This document shows, piece by piece, positions 4,469 to 7,909 of a DNA stretch of 7,909 nucleotides (position 1 is its first letter; the number at the start of each line of letters is the position of its first letter). A model generated the notes under the pieces. That model did no database searches and was not told where the DNA came from. It saw only the letters and a list, made by a program, of their open reading frames with translations. This DNA is from Candidatus Izemoplasma sp. (GTDB taxonomy: Bacteria; Bacillota_I; Bacilli_A; Izemoplasmatales; Izemoplasmataceae): assembly GCA_021736285.1 (NCBI GenBank), contig JAIPGE010000063.1:1-7909 (forward strand). The letters run 5' to 3'. Both the position numbers and the translations under genes were made by a program.

Positions 4469-6430
4469 TTATAATGAGGTCTTCATCTCAATAATGATAT
4501 CTCTTAACTCAGCAGCTTTTTCAAAGTCTAATGCTTTGGCAGCATTGTTCATATCCTTCTCTAATTCTGAAATAATGCGTTGTTTTTCTTCGACTGAGAG
4601 TTCATCAATTGTTTTTGTTTCTTCGCTGACTTCAAGTTTAACACGAACACTCTCTTGAATCGCTTTTTGAATTGATACTGGTTCAATTCCATGTTCTACA
4701 TTGTATGTCGCTTGAATCGTCCGTCTACGTGATGTTTCATCAATTGCGATACGCATTGCTTCTGTTATTTTATCGGCATACAAAATAACTTTACCGTCTT
4801 TATTACGAGCGGCACGACCGATGGTTTGAATTAAACTTCGCTTACTGCGTAAAAAACCTTGTTTGTCAGCATCCAAAATACAGATAAGACCAACCTCTGG
4901 AATATCTAATCCTTCTCTAAGAAGATTAATTCCGACCAATATATCGTGTGTTCCTAGACGCAATTCTCTGATAATTTCTAAGCGTTCTAATGACTTGATT
5001 TCACTATGTAGATAAGCTACTTTAAACCCAATTTCACGCAAATAATTTGTTAAGTCTTCACTCATTTTTATTGTCAATGTTGTAATAAGCGTCCGCTGAT
5101 TAATCTCATTTTTAGCTAAAATTTCATTGACAATATCATCTATTTGACCTTCTTTTTTTCGCACTTCAACAACAGGATCTAAGAGTGCTGTTGGTCTAAT
5201 GATTTGTTCAACAAGATGTGGTGTCTTTTCTAGTTCATAATCACCTGGTGTAGCACTTAAATAAATCACTTGATGAATCTTTTCATTAAACTCTTCAAAA
5301 TTCAAGGGGCGATTATCAAGTGCACTAGGGAGACGAAATCCATAATCAACAAGTGTTTCTTTACGGGAACGATCGCCTTTGTACATTCCTCTAACTTGAG
5401 GCAATGTCACATGTGATTCATCAACAATTAATAAGTAATCATCCCCAAAGAAATCCATCAAAGTTGAAGGTGTTTCACCTTGTTCACGCAATGACAAGTG
5501 TCTTGAATAGTTCTCAACACCACTACAACTTCCAACTTCCTTTAACACTTCTAAATCATATTTGGTTCGTTGGCTAATACGCTCTGCTTCTAAATATTGG
5601 TCATTGTCTTTAAAATATTGAACACGTTCTTCCAATTCTTGCTCAATACGTTGTATTCCTTCTTCTAACTTGTCTTTATTGGTGACAAATTGGGTTGCTG
5701 GGAAGATTGATAGTACATTGTAGTCATTTAGTACCTCTCCTGTTAAAATGTCTATTTCACGTAAACGTTCAATCTCATCATCAAACATTTCAATCCGTAG
5801 ACCATTTGTTTTGGAATACGTTGGTAAGATTTCAATGACATCTCCTTTAACGCGAAATGTCCCTCTTGTAAAATCATAATCATTCCGTGTAAATAACATG
5901 TCTACAAGTTTAGATGTAATCTCATCTCGATCAATAGTTTGTCCAACACGGACGGTCAACATTGAGTTTTTGTAATCCTCAGGATCCCCTATCCCATAGA
6001 TACATGAAACACTTGCCACAACAATAACATCATCACGTTCTAACAAAGAAGCGGTTGCGCTATGTCGCATTTCATCAATTTCATCATTGGTTTGTGCATC
6101 TTTTTCAATAAACAAATCGCGTGATGGGACGTAAGCTTCTGGTTGGTAATAATCATAATAAGAAATAAAATATTCAACCCGATTGTCCGGAAAATATTGC
6201 TTTAATTCACTATAAAGTTGTCCCGCTAATGTTTTATTATGCGCTAACACTAACGTTTTCTTATTAACATTTTCAATAACGTTACTAATTGTAAATGTTT
6301 TTCCTGTTGCTGTTGCGCCTAATAAAATTTGTTCTTTAATATTTTCCTTAATATTCTTCGTTAAATAATCGATGGCTTTAATTTGGTCACCCATCGGTTG
6401 ATAGTTGGCTTTTAGTTGAAATTTGTCCAT
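4469..6430 (-). CDS. uvrB: Excinuclease ABC subunit B
   Basis: A 653-residue UvrB, the damage-verifying helicase-like subunit of UvrABC nucleotide excision repair, which receives DNA from UvrA and recruits UvrC. Walker A is GATATGKT (38-45). The beta-hairpin that inserts between the strands begins at YYDYYQPEAYVP (91-102). Walker B is DESH (337-340), motif V is GINLLREGLD (500-509) and motif VI is QTIGRAARN (535-543). The C-terminal UVR domain that binds UvrC lies at about 618-650 (ISELEKDMNNAAKALDFEKA). The length is normal. The reading frame stays open upstream to 6553, but I chose ATG 6430 for three reasons: MDKFQLKANYQP is the usual UvrB N-terminus, AAAGGTGA (6435-6442) precedes it, and the longer form would run through the promoters and into the divergent gene. 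The third Walker A variable residue is Ala, where many relatives have Gly (GATGTGKT). Confidence 0.98.
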   Translation of the reverse strand: MDKFQLKANYQPMGDQIKAIDYLTKNIKENIKEQILLGATATGKTFTISNVIENVNKKTLVLAHNKTLAGQLYSELKQYFPDNRVEYFISYYDYYQPEAYVPSRDLFIEKDAQTNDEIDEMRHSATASLLERDDVIVVASVSCIYGIGDPEDYKNSMLTVRVGQTIDRDEITSKLVDMLFTRNDYDFTRGTFRVKGDVIEILPTYSKTNGLRIEMFDDEIERLREIDILTGEVLNDYNVLSIFPATQFVTNKDKLEEGIQRIEQELEERVQYFKDNDQYLEAERISQRTKYDLEVLKEVGSCSGVENYSRHLSLREQGETPSTLMDFFGDDYLLIVDESHVTLPQVRGMYKGDRSRKETLVDYGFRLPSALDNRPLNFEEFNEKIHQVIYLSATPGDYELEKTPHLVEQIIRPTALLDPVVEVRKKEGQIDDIVNEILAKNEINQRTLITTLTIKMSEDLTNYLREIGFKVAYLHSEIKSLERLEIIRELRLGTHDILVGINLLREGLDIPEVGLICILDADKQGFLRSKRSLIQTIGRAARNKDGKVILYADKITEAMRIAIDETSRRRTIQATYNVEHGIEPVSIQKAIQESVRVKLEVSEETKTIDELSVEEKQRIISELEKDMNNAAKALDFEKAAELRDIIIEMKTSL

Positions 6431-6452
6431 CGTATCACCTTTTTCTACCATA

Positions 6453-6481
6453 ATTGTAACACATATATGGTGTTTTCTTAA
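6453..6481 (-). promoter_or_regulatory. Promoter of uvrB (extended -10)
   Basis: On the minus strand TTAAGA (6481-6476) is followed after 17 bp by TACAAT (6458-6453), preceded by TGT (6461-6459), an extended -10. The predicted leader is about 15 nt and holds only the ribosome site. The spacer contains an imperfectly placed palindrome, AACAC-N7-GTGTT (6458-6474). No Bacillus-type LexA/DinR box (CGAAC-N4-GTTCG) is present. Confidence 0.7.
6458..6474. repeat. Palindrome between uvrB -10 and -35, operator candidate
   Basis: Arms AACAC (6458-6462) and GTGTT (6470-6474) with a 7-bp spacer lie inside the uvrB promoter spacer, where a bound protein would block RNA polymerase. It also covers the place where the -35 of the divergent radical SAM promoter should be. 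It does not match the usual Gram-positive SOS box. Confidence 0.35.
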
Positions 6482-6486
6482 TAATA

Positions 6487-6495
6487 TGGTACAAT
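6487..6495 (+). promoter_or_regulatory. Extended -10 promoter of the radical SAM gene
   Basis: TGGTACAAT (6487-6495) is an extended -10 with TACAAT. No good -35 is seen; its expected position (about 6468-6473) lies inside the uvrB promoter. Transcription would begin near 6502, only about 10 nt before the ATG at 6512, so the weak ribosome site TGGTGA (6501-6506) would be at the very 5' end of the message. Confidence 0.6.
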
Positions 6496-6511
6496 TATTT
6501 TGGTGATTCAT

Positions 6512-7909
6512 ATGAATGCATTGTTGGTAAGTATTAATGCAAAATTTATTCACACGAATAACGCTGTTCGCTCATTAAAAGCAAACAGTGATTTTCACTG
6601 TGACATTTTAGAATATACTATTAAAGATGATATTCAAACAATTATAGATGACATTGAACAAAACAACTATGATGTGATTGGGTTTAGTGTCTACATTTGG
6701 AATGTCGAAAAAATTCAAGTGATTTTAAATAAGTTGTCTCTTGATATACCGATTGTACTTGGTGGGCCAGAAGTGAGTTATGACCCCGAAACCTTTTTAT
6801 CAATCCCCAACGTAACCTACATTATTAAAGGTGAAGGAGAGATGGCGTTTAATCAACTGCTTGTTGCCTTAAAGAATAATCAATCATTAAATACTGTGGC
6901 CAACTTATCCTATCAAAAGGGTAGTGAATTTATCCATCATCCCATTCAAGAAATTAAAGACTTAACTGCACTTACGCCGCCTTATTTTAATGCCGATGAT
7001 ATTGTACACATCCCAAATCGTATTGCGTATATTGAAAGTTCAAGAGGCTGTCCATATCATTGCAGTTATTGCTTATCTTCCCTTGAAAAAACCGTCCGTT
7101 TCTTTGATGTTAATACTGTAAAAAGGGCCATTAGTTATTATATGACACACAGAGCTAAAACGATTAAATTTCTAGATCGAACATTCAATGCCAATAAAAA
7201 AACACTTGAGATTATCAACCACATTATTCTTCATGACAACAACCAAACTGTCTTTCAATTTGAAATTACTGGTGATGTCCTAGATCAATCACTTATTGAT
7301 TTCATTCACAACCATGCAAGAAAAGGTTTGTTTCGGTTTGAAATAGGTATCCAATCGCTCAATAAACAAACGAATCTACTGGTGCAACGTACGCAAAACA
7401 ACACGGTTTTGTTTGATAATATTCAAATGATCATTAATTATGATATTATTGATCTGCATCTTGATTTGATCGCAGGGTTACCTAACGAAGACAAACAATC
7501 ATTTAAATACACATTTGATCAGGTATTTAAGTTGGGTGCAAAAGAACTGCAATTAGGGTTTCTAAAATTATTAAGAGGAACTCTATTAAGAACCCAAGCA
7601 CCACAATTTGGGATGGTTTATATGGAAAAAGCACCCTACGAGATTATTGAAACAGATGTTTTAAGTACCACTGATATTGCAGAAATTCATCTTGTTGAAC
7701 ATATGTTAGAGTTATACCATAACAAAGGTTATTTTGGAAAAAACATGCGTCAAATCCTGTGTGATAAAGTTTCCCCTTATGACTTTTTATTACAGGTTGG
7801 ACAGCATTATACTAAACACCAATATAATTTACATCGCTATCAATTAGAAGATGTTTATCAAGGGCTATTTCCGTTCTTATCAAAAAAAGAAGTCTTTCTT
7901 GTATTACAA
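6512..7909 (+). CDS. B12-binding-type radical SAM protein with DUF4080-family features, 3' end outside window
   Basis: An open frame of 466 codons runs off the right edge without a stop. The N-terminal region (1-125) resembles a cobalamin-binding Rossmann domain of the DUF4080 group: NAKFIHTNNAVRSL (9-22), GFSVYIWNV (57-65), LGGPEVSYDPE (83-93) and KGEGE (106-110). I see no DxHxxG cobalamin-ligand motif. The radical SAM core has C180-x3-C184-x2-C187 (GCPYHCSYC), which binds a 4Fe-4S cluster and SAM, followed by KFLDRTFN and FEIGIQSLN in the expected places. The region after about 370 (DVLSTTDIAEIHLVEHMLELY) corresponds to the start of the DUF4080 C-terminal part. Family members are usually about 550-620 residues, so perhaps a fifth is missing. 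The substrate is unknown. The start at 6512 is supported by the NALLVSINAK opening and a weak TGGTGA upstream. It is divergent from uvrB, and the two share an 81-bp control region. Confidence 0.9.
   Translation, partial: MNALLVSINAKFIHTNNAVRSLKANSDFHCDILEYTIKDDIQTIIDDIEQNNYDVIGFSVYIWNVEKIQVILNKLSLDIPIVLGGPEVSYDPETFLSIPNVTYIIKGEGEMAFNQLLVALKNNQSLNTVANLSYQKGSEFIHHPIQEIKDLTALTPPYFNADDIVHIPNRIAYIESSRGCPYHCSYCLSSLEKTVRFFDVNTVKRAISYYMTHRAKTIKFLDRTFNANKKTLEIINHIILHDNNQTVFQFEITGDVLDQSLIDFIHNHARKGLFRFEIGIQSLNKQTNLLVQRTQNNTVLFDNIQMIINYDIIDLHLDLIAGLPNEDKQSFKYTFDQVFKLGAKELQLGFLKLLRGTLLRTQAPQFGMVYMEKAPYEIIETDVLSTTDIAEIHLVEHMLELYHNKGYFGKNMRQILCDKVSPYDFLLQVGQHYTKHQYNLHRYQLEDVYQGLFPFLSKKEVFLVLQ

Noticed and set aside
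4404..4658. Plus-strand open frame of 84 codons
   Set aside because: It is antisense to the end of uvrB and its Ser-rich composition is that of a shadow frame.
6431..6511. SOS (LexA/DinR) box upstream of uvrB
   Set aside because: No CGAAC-N4-GTTCG or close match is present; the AACAC-N7-GTGTT palindrome has different arms and spacing.
6431..6553. Upstream extension of uvrB by 41 codons
   Set aside because: It has no UvrB similarity, would be translated from upstream of the promoter, overlaps the start of the divergent gene, and a good ribosome site and the standard UvrB N-terminus occur at 6430.
1..7909. CRISPR array, defence island, prophage, insertion sequence or tRNA/rRNA gene
   Set aside because: No regularly spaced long repeats, transposase, integrase, phage genes or tRNA-like folds were seen on either strand.
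1..7909. Mycoplasma genetic code (TGA read as Trp)
   Set aside because: Trp codons are TGG (for example the adjacent Trp pair near 4351-4356 in the protease) and TGA terminates the protease gene at 3172-3174.

Overview
The window is a chromosomal stretch from an AT-rich (by eye about one third G+C), low-GC Gram-positive-type bacterium. It carries eight protein genes, two of them cut by the window edges, and no RNA genes, insertion sequences, phage genes or CRISPR repeats. Trp is encoded by TGG and TGA is used as a stop (end of the Ste24-type protease gene), so the code is the standard bacterial one and not the Mycoplasma code. Strong AGGAGG-type ribosome sites, AT content, a DUF2089/SHOCT-like gene set, a Ste24-type M48 protease and a DUF4080 radical SAM protein fit Bacillota or deep-branching Mycoplasmatota (Izemoplasma/Haloplasma/Acholeplasma-like). 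The exact lineage is inference.

Layout: seven genes lie on the minus strand and one on the plus strand. Read in transcription order from the right: uvrB (6430 to 4469), then a Ste24-type CAAX-protease homologue (4416 to 3172) translationally coupled to a two-helix membrane protein with TPR-like repeats (3175 to 2441). Next comes an AT-rich control region (2276-2432) and a three-gene operon (2275 to 1028) encoding a SHOCT-like protein, a DUF2089 zinc-ribbon/HTH regulator and a second SHOCT-like protein. After a terminator comes the 5' two thirds of a 23S rRNA m5U methyltransferase gene, rlmD/RlmCD type (922 to 1, running off the left edge). On the plus strand, divergent from uvrB, is a B12-binding-type radical SAM/DUF4080 protein (6512 to the right edge, incomplete).

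uvrB and rlmD are housekeeping (nucleotide excision repair, ribosome modification). The protease pair suggests a membrane-protein processing module. The most interesting unit is the three-gene operon. The two outer genes are paralogues of each other, and all three proteins share one short helical SHOCT-like module, at the N-terminus in the outer two and at the C-terminus in the regulator. This suggests that the small proteins bind, and tune, their own regulator. The operon has the only consensus-like -35 promoter (TTGACA, 17 bp, TAGACT) in the window, set among phased AT-rich repeats, whereas the other four main promoters look like extended -10 (TGn) promoters. The uvrB/radical SAM intergenic region is only 81 bp and holds two overlapping back-to-back promoters with palindromic elements.
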